NCBI GenBank assembly: GCA_021464245.1
Contig: JADCRB010000001.1
Location: 1 to 64,000, forward strand
Origin: Carallia brachiata
Taxonomy: Eukaryota > Streptophyta > Magnoliopsida > Malpighiales > Rhizophoraceae
DNA: 64,000 nt
Direction: 5' to 3'
Position 1 is the stretch's first letter; every line of letters begins with the position of its first letter. The translations under genes and the position numbers were made by a program. This document shows positions 20,455 to 34,256 of this stretch, piece by piece. The notes under the pieces are model-generated. The model searched no databases. It had not been told where the DNA came from and saw only the letters and a program-made list of their open reading frames with translations.

Positions 20455-23400
20455 CAGCTTTCCTATTTGAAACTGAGTGGAAATCCCTTTCATTCTTCTG
20501 ATGCCTTACCAAAAGTTTAAAATATCTCTCGCAACATTTCAATAATTAAAATATAAATCTTTAATTAAAATAAAATGTGAGATTTATAAGAACTAAAGAG
20601 TTGTATAACTTATAGGTTAATAAATTTTTTTATTAAAAAATAAAAAAAAATTAAAATTTCTTTCTTTAACAGAAAAAAAAAAAGAAAAAGAAAAACAATC
20701 CATCGTCCAGAACTCCAAGAAAGTAATTTTCCTGACATTTGGTAGTTTATATTTGAGCCCTCCGAAAAATTAAAGTTAGTACGCAGGAAAAGAGAGAGAG
20801 AGAGACAGAGAGAGAGAGAAAGAAAGACAGCAAAGGAGAAACGTTCTTAAAAATATGAAATGGAAACATTTCCATATACTTATCCTTTCATGTTTGGAGT
20901 AAGAGTGGAGGAACAATGTTTTATAGCCTATAAAGGATGCTATTTTGCTTATTAACATTATTTTGCTACAAACAGAAAAGTCGAACTCATTGAATAAAAA
21001 ACAATGTATAATTTACAGCAGCTATTTCATTTCAATCAACCTATGATATCCATAATTATTTGACAATGAAATTGGCTTAATGAAGGTCGTTAAATTTTTT
21101 ATCTAGTTCTTAAGATTGTAACAAGTTTATGATTCAGATTGGGATAAGACTTTTTTAGTTAGAATTGGTAAAATCACAAGTTGATCTTACAATTTCCATT
21201 TCCCCTCATAATGGACTTTTGAGTTTTAGTCTTTGAGTTAAAACATACTGTAAATCTCACAATACAATAACTTCTTACTCTTATTCGTATTGCTCTTACT
21301 CGTTACTTACCGTTTTATAGCTTATTTTTGGTCTTTGATGGCAAAAATAAGTTAATTCTCTCGTTAACAATATATATTAAAAAAGAAACAAAGACATGCC
21401 CTGGTTTAATTAGAATCCTAAATATAAGTCAGCAAGTAGCTAGATGTGGGGCAGATTTCTAACTTTATTGGAAATTACTATTTGACGACTATAACAAGGG
21501 CGAGGGGGAGAGAGAGAAAGAGAGGCTATTTGTTTTCTATACAAGACGAGAATTATTTTAATTTTTATAAATATTATTGAGTTAATATTTATAAAATGTT
21601 TAATTATGAGTTCTATCTCTTAGTGTTAGTTGATTTTTTTTTTCTTCTTTTTTGATGAAATTCAAAGATTGTATGATTCAATTTGATGATCCAATCCTTA
21701 GCACCTTAAATCAATTACAAGTGAGATCTCGATTTTAACAAGTCATGTGTAGAGATACACATTTTCAGGGCAAACTACCTTTAGTTTCAAACAAACCACA
21801 GCTGCAATTCTATCTCTTATGTGTCCACTATGGTGGAAAAAAAAAACAAAAAATAAAAGCTATCATTCAATGTATTACTATATATATATATATATATATA
21901 TATAGATTTATTGCTATCATGTCTAGGCAGCTTTTTTTTTTTTTTGTCCAGAAAAGTTTAGGGGCAAGATAAATATCACTTATTTAGAGTCAGAGAACGC
22001 CTACAAAGATTTACAGTAGGATTTATGTGTCATCTATTTAAAAAGAACTTGCTTTTGCTTCACTGAAATTGTCCAATTAGATTACGTATAGATTTCAATT
22101 TCTTCTTCAAGATTGTAACTCACTAATCACCATTAACATAGACGTAATAATTATTCGGAATTTATTTCTTTTTCCTTTCCTTTCAATTATTACAAGGATA
22201 ATGTTGGATTTTTAATATGTTTAATATCCTACTGACCCAACATGCTGAATTAGTGTTGAGAGCAATATCAAGCATTGACATTTGAAATCCAAGAAAGCGC
22301 AATCTTGTGTGTGAAAAAAATTATCACATAAGTTTAAGGCCAAAACTATAGCGTAGTGACCAAAAATTTTTGTATCAATACATACCAAATTTTGATTATT
22401 ATTTTTTTATTTACATTTGTGTTCCTGTTGTTTGGGAACTAGAATATCCTTGGTTTAAACAGAAACATTACTTGTCTGAGTGTTTTTTGAATGGGAAAAT
22501 TCTTAGGAAAATGTGAAATATTTCATCAGTTCATGAGGCAATGACTTGGCGAGTTCAATCCAATCACTTTTGATTTTTGAATTATAAAACCTTTCAGAAA
22601 AAAAAGGGAAAAAAAAAAAAAAGAAGATGATGGGTAAATTTGTATAGGAGGATGTGAGTTTGAATTTTAGGTGTTTTGATGTGTTAATTACTCTATTATT
22701 TGTTGAGTTATACTAATTGAACAGTGATTGAGCTAGTCGGGCAGCACATTCTGGTTTTATAATTATTATTCTGTTCTTGATATATATTCTTCCTTGCCTC
22801 ACGCAATTGTTACGCGTTGTTTTCATATTCAACATCATTAAAATAAAAGCCTTATCTATAATCAGAGAGACCTGGTTTGAAGATAAGGTTATACCATTGC
22901 GACCGAATGCATGTACGAGTCACAGGAACAATTTTTTTTTGATTGGTAAAAGTAAAATTTTATATATCTAACTTTATCTCAGATTCACTAAGTAAGAGTC
23001 TTATATATTGAAGTTACACCCCTTTTTTAATCTATGTTTTGGCAAAACAAAGCTTTATTACTCTACAACGAATTTCCTCAAACAGCACTTTTACCTGCTA
23101 AACAACGAAGCATGTAGCATCTTCATAGTTCCCAAAGCCTCCTTAATACCATGTCAAATCCACTTCAACTTCCTATAAGGCCATGCTAAATTGCTATTGT
23201 CTCAAAACAAGCATAATCCTGGACATATTCCTTTCGTATTTATGTTGCTAATTATCCAAAAGGACAACAAAAGAATTAATAGTTAATGATGACAGTAAAC
23301 ATACCAATCAAGAAAAAGCAAGAAAGTGACGTGAAACAGAGACAGATACGTGTAGGTAAGAATTGCCAACAAGGCTAGAGGCTCCCATGCCACAACTGAA

Positions 23401-26400
23401 ATGCACTCTAGGAATATGTTAGGATTTTGATTAAAGACACCTAGGGTAGATTATTTGGTATGACCCGCATAGGTTGCTCCATTATTTGAAACGCGCGGGG
23501 ATTGGCCTCTAGGCCGGACTACTAATGGATAATTCACATCTTAATTCAGCATCTATTATACACCTTCGATAATGACATTTTAAGCTTACATTTCTTGACA
23601 CGTTTATGCTTGTTTCCAGGGATTTTTCGTACCCACCTTATCTTTTGTTTATATAATATATTTGCCAAAAATTTGTTGCACAAACCAAGTAATTTATCCA
23701 TTTTAGGTTATAATTCAGTAGTTAATCAGCATATTTTTGCACTCAAAATCTCATATTTAAGTTCTCGTTTCGGTACCTTCCCCCAACAAAAGAGCTAAGT
23801 ATCCCAAGGTGCCAAAGTTTGTGGCCAACATTGAGTTTTAAATTTATTCGTCGAGGTTTTAATGGCAGAATCTTATTGACTCTGGTGATGTTTTAATAAT
23901 GAATTTACTTTTATGAAGACAATTGAGTCAGGTATAAAAAAATAAAGAATAATAACTCTTATTTCAATTTTAAAATTCGATAATCGATATATCCGTAGCA
24001 AACTTTTTTTTCTTGGATAACAAAAATCAATTAGTTTTGACTTTTGAGTCCTCTAATCGACTGCTTTTTCGATTGTACGACAAACACTATACCTGATATT
24101 GGTTGACAATCTCATAAACGATGCAGTAGCGTAAACATGGCCAAACTTTAGCTTATAGAACTAGAAGCCAGTTCCATCTAGAAACGGCAAACCGACGGAT
24201 TAGGTCATATTCGAATTGGGTTGTTTCGAAACTCGGGTTATTCATATTTTACGTACTTTGCATAATAGGTTTATCGGGTTTAGGATCATTTGAGTTTCAA
24301 ATATTTTAAATTTTAAATTCATTAGATGTCAAACTATTATTTGTTTGGTCATTCCAATTTTTGGTATTTCTAATTTCTGGTTGATCAAGTTTTGGGTGCA
24401 TTGTGATTCAAGTATATTGGATTGGTTTTCGAGTCTATCAAGTTTTGAGATTGAGATATCTGAATTTTACATCAATCATTCTTATTTTCCTCTTACTTAT
24501 CTTTAACTCTTTAAATTTTTCCACTTTCTCATGTTTTTACTTTTATATTGTTATTATGTTGCATTTTTATTTTATTTATTCATAAAATAATAATAATAGT
24601 GATAATAATAATAATAATAATAATTTTTATATTATAATAAAAATTAAATATTTCAAAACTTAAGATAATAATTAAATTGTAAATACTAATATAATTTTAT
24701 CTACAATATTATTGTCATAATAATAATAATAAATATTATTTTTATTTTTATTGTTATTGTTATTATTGTCTACTTATTAATGATAATATGTCATAGTATT
24801 ATAATTAGAAAAATTTTAAATTTTAAAAATATTTAAATTATAAATTAACAAGTGATTATTATTATAATAACAATAAATTTTATGTTAATTTTCTTTTTGG
24901 ATTTTCTATTTATGGTTATCATTGTAAAGTATATTATTATTATTATTATTATTATTATTAGTTTTTATTATAATTTCTAATTTTATTTTTATGGTAATTT
25001 AATATTTTTTAATTTGACATTACATTATAATATTTTTTGTATTTCATACTTTTTCATTTGATATTAATAAACATTTAATTTTAAATTATTTAAATAGTTT
25101 AAAAAAAATAATTTTGATTCTGATTCCTTACTAAACCAAACAATAATAATTCTGATTCCGAAGTAAACCAAACACATTATAATTTTAGTCATTCCGATTC
25201 TTATTCAATTTAATTTTAATTGCGATTCTGATTCCAATTTTATACTACGAACCAAACGCCTCTTAGTTGCATTACATGAATTTTTACCGTGTAAATATTT
25301 TAGCAAATTATATTTTAATTCTACAATTTTGTAATTATTAAGAAGTGTAAAAAAATTTTAGATAAGCTTAATTTTTCGATGTGATTATGAACTCTTTCTC
25401 AATTTGTGCGTGTCATCCTTGTACAAGACTTATGCTAATTTTCTCTTGATGGTTCTAATTTTATTGGATGTCCCGAAAGGAACTATATGATCACCAACTT
25501 AATTTATAAAGTTATGAATGTTGAAACCTCATGCCGATTGAGTCCTCCACAACACGTAAACTGGCTGTCCCCTAAAACCCTTCAATTCATTTTAGGCCCT
25601 GCCAAAATGGTTTGGACTTCAACGTCAAATGATAGCCAAGTTGCATGCCACTATCTGCAGTTATGAAAGACCAGTTAAACAAGTAATGTGGAGTGGGCTT
25701 CCCTTACGTTTCTACTGGCTAACCTTTGTTTGACCAAAAAGTTAGGGAGGGAAGAAAGGATTAAGGAGGTGAAGAAAAATGAAAAAGAGAAAAATTGGAA
25801 AAGAATAAAATTTTCATTCGCGATATGTTTAAAAAAAATAATGTGAAAAAAGAAAATTAAATTTTTTTTTAAAAGATGTTGGAAGGTGAAAAAAAATAAA
25901 GATGGTATGCACAAAAATATTAATTTTGCCCTTTATTCAAGAGACATTTTTATAGTGATAAAAAAACAAACTTTTATTGGTTACAAAAAAAAACAAAACA
26001 AAAACTTTATGAGCATTATAGCTTTTTTACTAAGAAGTGAAGAGATTAATCATTTTCCCTCCATCTCTTGACTTGAAAAGAAAATTCTATTCTTTTCTTT
26101 TCTCATCTAAAACCATTTCTCTCTCCCGAGTTAAAATGCACGGATACTCTAAAATTGAAGTTGTGTAAGTATCGAACATGCGTTGGACTTGGATACGGAC
26201 ACGTACTCGACACGCCTCGGACACATATCGGACACGCCTAAAAGTGTCTGACAGAAAAATTTTGAAAAAAAAAATTGGATACACAGTCGAACACGAGAAA
26301 AAGGTGTTTCAGACACGCCAAGGACACGTTTAAGGATATTTTAGTATTTTTATTTTAAAAATTTTTTTAAAAAATAGAAAAAAAGAAATTAATCATTTAG

Positions 26401-26678
26401 AATTTTTTTTGAATTCTAACCGACTTAATTCATCAGATTCTTCGTTTTATTGAAATTACAAAATCAAGATTCCAAATTTTTGTTGTGGCATTACTTATAT
26501 TGTTTACAAATCAACGAAGGCCTCAAGCAACCCGAACAAAAACTATAGATAAGTTGCTCTCAAAACTAATAGAATAAGAAAAAAATAAAAAAGACTCGAT
26601 TTTTTTTCTATTCCTCTTGTTAATGACGATGATTTGGCTTTCTCATGCTTACAGATCAAACACAAATAAAATTAAAAT

Positions 26679-26711
<33 letters not shown>

Positions 26712-27636
26712 ACCGTATTCATTCCGTATCCGTGTCCTAATTTTTTTTTAAATTGCTGTATCCCTGTATCCATATTACCTGTGTCTGTATCGCCGTGTCC
26801 GTATCTGTACAACCTAACTCCCAAGTAAGGGTACCTATTTTCCATTCTTTTCCTCTCCCCCCACCCCCTTATCCTTTCTTCCAAACAAAGAATCAGGCTC
26901 TGCTTTATACTTACTCCGTAGTGCATTTCTCTCTGAGTATATGGTATTTGTCATTTAATTTGTTCAGTACCAGAACTATGAGCTGCCATGCCAGGAGCTA
27001 ATAAGACGGAAAAAAAAAAACAGAGAAATCACAAAACGAAAAATGACCGTTGCAATCATGTTTTAAACGACCCGACAAAACAGTAGAATCCAAGCAGTAG
27101 CCTGATTTTTGGAGAACGAGTTGCACTCACTCACTGCCGTGGATTACATATGCATAGGGGAGTGCAAATGCAAATCCAAAAAAAATATGAAGATTGATCA
27201 TTAATTTCTGAATTCATCTTACAACAGGTTATGATTTTGCAAACCTTAATGATGGGTCAGATTCTTCTTCTGCGAAAATGAAGAAAACTGAAAATGATCA
27301 AAATACAAAGGAAAAAAACTGTTAAATTTCAAATTACATAATGAATGACATCAATGGCACAGGTGATGCTCCGGTGATCCCGAAGAGGAACCAATGATTT
27401 CAAGCGATCAGCTCGGTGGAAACTCACCCCATATCCATGGGTTTCGGTTGATCTCGATTAGATCAGAAAGAGAGAAATGTGCCTGCAAGGCCACTCCAGG
27501 ATGCAGGTGGAAAATAAGACAGGCAATAGACGAAGAACGGAAGATTTTCCTTATGCAGTTTCTGGAAACAGACTTAAAAGCTCCTGCCATGCAGTTCTCA
27601 GTTCAACAGACATCTCTGATCACCTGTTCTCCAAAA
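20369..27636. other. AT-rich intergenic region without a recognised gene
   Basis: This region holds a GA microsatellite (20425-20454), AG-rich tracts (20788-20825), a TA microsatellite (21880-21903), TAA/TTA repeats (24590-24625, 24940-24960) and AC/TA repeats (26680-26711). Around 24180-24320 there are GGGTTGTTTCGAAACTCGGGTT-like words. They recall subterminal repeats of degenerate hAT elements. No protein motif was found on either strand. The last part is the 3' flank of EXO1. Confidence 0.6.
26160..26816. mobile_element. Putative non-autonomous DNA transposon with CGGACACG repeats
   Basis: The left end starts TTGTGTAAGTATCG and is followed by repeated CGGACACG/GGACACG words (26195-26240). 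The right end, read in reverse, starts GTTGTACAGATACGGACACG with the same words. These ends form imperfect inverted repeats about 650 bp apart. No target duplication or transposase was seen, so class and borders are tentative. Confidence 0.38.
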
Positions 27637-30534
27637 TCAGCTTCTGCGAGGTACCACTGCAGTCTTCTTGTTTTTTGGTACATAAGCAAACTGGCTAAAA
27701 TCCACTGCAGCACTTGACCTTCAGCGAATAGTCGTGGAATTTTTAATGAAGATTATAGCACGTACTGTCAAAGAACGATAAGTATCAGGGCAACAACGTC
27801 TTACCTGCTAGGAGTACTGTTCCTTATATCCCTCAAAGGGGCACGGAGACCGCTGGCACGAGAACCAGATGAGAAACTAAATGATGAGATCACTGAAACA
27901 AATCTCTCCATTGATTTTTCTGCTATGTCGGAATATCGGCTTAAATGTGAGATATTGGATCCAAACTTTCCTTCCTCAGTTTTTGCATCCATAGGATTTT
28001 CGACAAGGTTAGAAGCATTTGTGCGTATATGCTTGGATTCCAAATTCTCCTGAAGTATTCAAAGCAACAAACAAAAGTTTAGATGTCAAGCAAACATCTA
28101 AAATAGCAGCACACGTCAACTAGCTGCAATTAGTTAATTCAGTCAGTTGGTGCCTTCCTCAAATACTTGGGATTGCACACTTCTAGAATATGGCAGGGTG
28201 ATAAACCAAGCTCTCCTAACTCAACTATTACAAATAATGCCCCCCACACGATGGGGAAAGAAAAAAAAAAAAACAGAGCGAAAAAATTGCTAAAGCAAAA
28301 GGCAAAATAAAGAAATCACGTACTTGATCTAAAATGTCATTTGGCGAGCTCTTCCTTTTTGAGGAGACAGCATTAGGTTGGTTAACCTTAGAAGTAGAAC
28401 TCTCAACGATAATGCCATCATTAATATTATTGACAGTGTCATCCTTGATTAAAACCAATTCTTGTTCATCTTCTTCAACATCATTCTTTACTGATTTATG
28501 ACGAAAATAACGGCTTCTCACAATGACCTTTTTGTTTGCTGTGCTTGTTTTGCAAGTACGCTCGACAATACCATCTCTGCATATATTGCTTTCAACGTCA
28601 TGCTTCACAAAAAACTTCTTCGGTTTATTATCTTCATCACTCACTGTGTTGTGCTGAAAATAAGAACTCCCTGCGGTGGCCATTTTGTTCCCCTTCCCTG
28701 TTTTGCCCTCACATTCCTTTAGTAATGCCTGACCAGGTTTATCAACTGAATCTTCAAATTGTTGATGCAAGGTATGTTCTGGACTACGCTTATCATCCAG
28801 CCTATCTTCTGTGTCAGCAGAACATAAAATATATTAACATTATGTATTAATTACTCTGACAAATGTTGCAAAACCTATCTGAAATAAGTTAAACCATACC
28901 AGGACTTTGAAATTCCGAAAACTCAAGAACTTGAGCCGTAAAACCATTTTCCACCTACAGAAGGAATATTACCAATGAATATGAGAGGACAAAAGACGAG
29001 CTGAACCAGTGAATTTTAATTCAAACTTTTGCTACTCCTGTTATTCCACTCACAACAGTATCAGAAAGGCTGTTCCCCACATTTTCAGCGTCAAATGGTG
29101 CAGCAGAAGAGCAGTTCATATCACTGGAAGCAGCCTCAACTCTGCAGTCTTCTGTGGTGCTCATAGCCTTACCATCCAGCGACATAGAATTTGTTGGCGA
29201 TTTTCGAGGGGCCCTAAAGTTTCTCTTTGCTTCAAGTGATGCAAAGCCTTGTGATGTCAAGGAAAGTTAGAAACAAATATGTAGCATTTGAACAGAACAG
29301 ACAGTAAGAAAGGCAACCTAAGCAAATTAGGGAAACGTTATGAAGGATCTATTGGCTCTTGCCCTGCCATTATTGTACCAAAAATTAGAAAGGCTCGTGG
29401 ACATGATGTATCACCCTATCTAGAATTCTATTATTGAATAGTGCCTTTTATTCCTCAATAAACTTTGATCACCTTCATGTATGGACCTTCTTAATCCTCA
29501 TTCTCATGGCGGTTTTGGAGAAGGCAGAATGTCACAAACAATACGAATGGTTAATGCCCTTTCATAATATATAAAAAAAATGTCTTCAAAAAAATGTAAA
29601 ATGTGACAGCTCAGTGATCTATATATCAAGGAAAAGTCGCAGTTATGCTAACTCGAGGGACTCCAGAAAAATATAAGCTAAGATAACATGCAAAATGAAT
29701 TATCAGAGGGGGAGAAACTCCTAAATTATTTTTCTTGTTCCAAGATATGCAAAAAATAACTAATTGTGCATTGTGATTGCAATATTTTTGTTACAGTTGA
29801 CCAGAAGAAAAATTTCTACAATAGATGATGTAGCAGGTAACGTTGAAGCTTCTGGAGAATTACTTTAAAAGGATACAGAAGTACTTAGTTAGGAGATTTG
29901 TCTGCACAGGCAAATCTAGCTTTCTCCTTCCATTTTCAGATTTATATTTTTTGGATTCAGAATTTTTATTAAGCACCACCCCAGAAGTAACAGTTCCTCC
30001 CTGTCCAAGGTAAAAGCAGATGTCAAGAAAAGAAAAGGCAGACTCAAGCAATTTGTTAATTGATTATTATCACAACTCCCTCAATAAACCATATGTGAGC
30101 AAATGCCTAGATGATATTGTTGTGAAAAATGCTCAGAATACTAAACAAAACATGTAAAAATCTGAGAAAAAGCTACGCGCAAAAAGTACAACAGAAAAAG
30201 TCCTAATCCAAGAACCTAAGAACAACAAGTTATTTTTACTAGGCTAACACTTGGATGTTCATTATTTATGAAGTTGCTTTCTTTCTAAAAGCCTCATTTT
30301 TTTCTCTTCAGACTAGCAACTCGTGTGACTTTAGTTAACAGCACCAATAGCCTACTGAAGTTATGCAATGACACATATGGCATAGAATTCATTCAAGCAA
30401 ATAAGTGTAAGTTGGGGACTAAATATTCTGATACTTATGACCAGAAAATTGGAAAGATCAATTACCATATACCTACCATGAGAAGGAGCCTGCTGTGCTT
30501 ACTGGATAGATAAATAGACACATTATAGATAGCC

Positions 30535-30568
<34 letters not shown>

Positions 30569-33500
30569 ATGCCTGTGTGTGCGAGAGAGGGAGAGAGAGA
30601 GAGAGAAGAAAATAAACCAAGATGAAGAGAACAGAACATACCGTGAATGGCATTTGCGTAAATGGATCCAGATCTCCTTTTGCTATACCCTTAGCGACAT
30701 GCTTCGGTATTAGTGTGTTCTCAGTTAAGGTCTAAGGCTCCGGCTAAAGCATCTTAATCAATCAGAAAACAGAATACAGAAAAGTAAACTACTGTGAGAA
30801 TTCATGCAGAGGATATGGGCCTAGGAAGTCCAAATCACTTCCAACATCATCAGATATGTCGGACAAATGCACAATATCTTCACTAATTGGATTGTAAACC
30901 CGTTGATGCTGGAAAGTCATCATTGCTTTCTGGAATGATTCTTCATAAAGAGAAGGGACAGATACTGTGCTGTATCTCAAGTGCTTGATTACCTAAAATG
31001 AACCATTCATCACTTTGGGAATAGCATATATTTACTTAGAAATATTACCAAACAGAATTCAAGCACTTTAATCTGGTAAAGAAGTGATAAATAAACTTTT
31101 TCATCTAACCATATGTTTTTTTTTTTTTTAGCTTGTCCTATCTGGTTAAAGTAATGTGATTGTCTAGGGCATTCAAGAGAAACTTACCTTGTCATAGCTC
31201 TTGAACTTTGTAATCAATGCATGTGCCCTTTTGAGTCCCATTCCTGGAAGTGACTGCAAATAGTCACAACCACTCAATATGCACATCTCAAGAAGCATAT
31301 TCTTTGTAAATCCTGCAAAACTTATTTCCTTGTTCCGTGGAAGTCTGGAATGGTGGAATTCAACAGCTTGCCCATACTTGTCCATTTTAAAGATAATCTT
31401 GAGGGCACAAATAAGACATCTCAGTTGAGGCTCTAAAAGATAATGAGAGGAAAAAATGTTTATTTCAATTGCAAAAGCAACAACAGCTGTTGATAATTAG
31501 ACAGATAAACTCACTCTGGGACAGCCAAATGGTATTAGATCAGAGTCCTCGGATATCACTGCATCAACTTGTTTGTTTGCTGCCAAGAAGGTCATTTGAG
31601 CATCTGCCTCATAAGGTGCCACAATGTAAGACACGTTCTCCTGCTTTAAGACCTTCCACATGCAACCATGTTGACAGAAGGAGCAACATTATTTAGTACC
31701 AAGAAGAATGCAAAATTCTTTGCATATTAGGTAACCAAATGATACAGTATCCCTACCTGGATTAGCTCATGTGCAATTGAAGGTGAAATATCAACAGCCT
31801 TCTGGTAGCATTCATAAGCAGCTGCTGAATTTTCATTTGACTCATGCTCTATAGCACGCGCAAGATTTTCCTTTCTTATCCTACATTGACAGTAGTGAGT
31901 TTATTTATTATCCTAGCAGAAACTTTATATATTAACATGCTTTTCAGGAAGTATGTGTCAGCTGCTGAAATGTAGCTAAAAGGATCATTAATGATGCCAA
32001 GGACCTTGTATGTAGCCAGAAAGCAACATAAGATTAAGAGCACCAAAGAGTATGGTAGCTCCATTTTCTGCATTTCTGACAGAGTGAAAAATTCGGGTGT
32101 TACCCTGTAGGTGATGTATATACAAAAATGTAGTCATTTAAGGAGTGGTACCAATACAAAAGACCAAGACAAACAAGACTACAAATCAAGAGCGGTAATT
32201 GCTGCCAAGAAGGTTTGAAGACGGAGAACATTTGATTCCAGCTCGCAGTAAGAATAGAACTAGAAAGCAATTATTAACAGTTTAAAAATGCTCAATTGGA
32301 GAAAAGAGATTTTGCAGTCAATTTGGGCCATAAAATGAGGGCCTTGACAAGTCGTGGCTTGACTGCAGTTAATGGTAGACACTAGTAATTGAAAAGCACA
32401 ATTAATATGTCAAGGAATTATGCATACCTTGCGCGCTTGTTCTCTTGCTCAATCTTCATTGGAAGAGGACCTCCATCAAATACAAGAATAGGCGTGACCC
32501 CATAATGCCTAAGCAAATTTACTCTATGCATACAATACTCAATGTGCCTAAAGTATTGGAGACAAAATGCAGGTGTCATACTCAAATGATCCAGAATACT
32601 TGACAAATGAAGCCACATTCAATTAAAATTTAAGCATGTTTACAACTTTCTTCTAACTCTTGCTGCCAATTTCTACTCAAAAATTACGTTTCAGTTTAAG
32701 AAACAAAGAACAATTCACAATGATTTGCTAGGAATGATGGCAATACAATATCATAGGATATTAGAAGTCTACCACTAGCCACAAATTGAAAGTCATGAGA
32801 AAAGTATAAAATAGATTGTCAACATGAAACTGAAGAAAAGGGATAGAATATTCAAGATATTTTCCTAAAAAACAGAAAATAAAATACTCTAGCACAAAAA
32901 TCAGCTTTTTTTTTTTTAAGTAACACAAAAACCAGTTTGATAAGCTATTTAATGTGAAAATAATTTTGGACTTAATGAGGCGTATGTTCACAATAATAAC
33001 GATCAATTAAGCATCCCCAGTTTTTGAAACTCAAGATAATCCGCCTTCTCATTCGTAGCAGAAGAAATCCTATGGTTCCTCTAGATGAGTTGGATGTCTA
33101 TGCTTCCAGTTTCTGGAAAACGGTGTATCTGCCGTCTATCTTTAAAGCTTTTCACTGCCTCTACATAGAATGTGGAAGACACATTTCCATGAAACTTTGT
33201 GCGCATACCAAAACATATGCCAAAACCTCTCAATTTCAATATATACTTCCAAAGAATATTCATCTCCCTGAAGCTCACTGATTCCCCTAGAACAAGGGGA
33301 GAGAAAAAGAAACCGCAGAATTATTGCCAAACGGAGAAACAGATTGGGATCAAACTATAAAAGGCACTACCTTTATAATGATAAAATCAGTGCTATGGAG
33401 AATTTCCAAGCGGCAACAACAATGACACCCATGCACTAAAGCTCCAACAAACGGATACCCAGTATCCCGATTTCCCAAATTACAATCATTTTAACCCCAA

Positions 33501-33989
33501 TCTTGAAAACCGCAAACAAAGAGGCATCTATCTCCAATATCCGCACCAAATATATATATATATATATACAAAATACCAAAAAAAAAAAAAAAAAGCAAGA
33601 TTCCATCAGAAAAAGAATACCCATTACCCCAGATGGACCAAAGCCCAAAACTTTTTCAACAACATCACAACACCACTGCTACAATGGCTACCCCAAACCA
33701 CCCAACAACAAACATTCGTGAAAAAAATCGTAAATTTACGAATACCCATTAAACCAAACCGATCAAATCTCAAGATTTTCAGCCCAAAAATAATAATAAT
33801 AAATATAGAGAAAGCAAGAGAAAAATACCTGGAAGTGGGCAATCCTTTGCAAAGCTGAGTGCTGCAAGACAAGGCGCCTTTGTGGAGCCAAGAGTAAGTA
33901 TCAACAGCAACACGACAACCCTTCAAATCTCTGATATGGATAGGCACCATTGTGGATTTCAAGAGGGGCAGTAGCCCCTGTATCCCCAT
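27637..33989 (-). CDS. EXO1: Exonuclease 1 (XPG/Rad2 family), 13 exons
   Basis: This 5'-3' exonuclease and flap nuclease serves mismatch repair, resection and recombination in the nucleus. Exons: 33829-33989, 32428-32547, 31757-31880, 31515-31652, 31188-31397, 30817-30992, 30642-30714, 29877-30000, 29036-29247, 28900-28954, 28324-28808, 27805-28049 and 27637-27718. The joined frame is 734 codons plus TGA. XPG-N begins [12 protein letters not shown] with Asp30; FDGG gives Asp78. XPG-I has YEADAQ (Glu150, Asp152) and [10 protein letters not shown] (Asp171, Asp173). [16 protein letters not shown] has Asp226 and the helix-hairpin-helix. The polar C-terminal half has a KVIVRSRYF motif, similar to MLH1-binding MIP boxes. 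Intron 6 is AT-AC (U12 type). The exon 9 donor could instead be 9 nt further (29027). An E2F-type site lies upstream. Confidence 0.94.
30538..30600. repeat. GT/GA compound microsatellite in EXO1 intron 7
   Basis: A plus-strand GT run (30539-30566) is followed by a GA run (30585-30604). It lies in the intron between exons 7 and 8 of EXO1 and close to the exon 7 donor. Confidence 0.85.
30715..30816 (-). other. U12-type AT-AC intron of EXO1 (intron 6)
   Basis: On the minus strand the 102-nt intron begins ATATCCTCT, close to the U12 donor consensus ATATCCTTT. It contains ACCTTAACT, close to the U12 branch consensus TTCCTTAAC. The presumed branch A is at 30725. It ends AACAC about 10 nt later. 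With these borders the flanking exons join in frame as [14 protein letters not shown], matching the family pattern at this point. No GT-AG pair in the region restores the frame. Confidence 0.85.
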
Positions 33990-34209
33990 TATCGCTCTTG
34001 CTGCCTCTTTTCCCTCCTTCTTTCTTGATGTTTTTTTTTAAGTATTTATTAATAGCTTGTTTTAGCTCATTTTGATTTTTTGTTTTTGGGTCTGATTGGA
34101 ATGGGAATGGGACGATTACCTGAATAATGCCCTATTTATTGACTTTTGTCATCGCGGAGAGAGAGAGAGAGAGAGAGAAGCGCCAACGTAGGATGGCCTA
34201 AACGTTGAC

Positions 34210-34219
34210 ATTGGCGGGA
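34210..34219. promoter_or_regulatory. E2F-type site upstream of EXO1
   Basis: ATTGGCGGGA fits the plant E2F consensus WTTSSCSS (ATTGGCGG). It lies about 220 bp upstream of the EXO1 start codon, on the promoter side. E2F control is common among DNA replication and repair genes, so a role in S-phase expression is plausible but inferred. Confidence 0.5.
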
Positions 34220-34256
34220 ACAATTTTTTAGGAGCACTTCCACGAAAGAGTTTGAT

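Noticed and set aside
30789..30816. GT-AG donor CACA|GTAGTT as the end of EXO1 exon 6
   Set aside because: It gives phase 2, and every downstream AG acceptor then produces a stop or the wrong frame; the AT-AC borders keep frame and family sequence.
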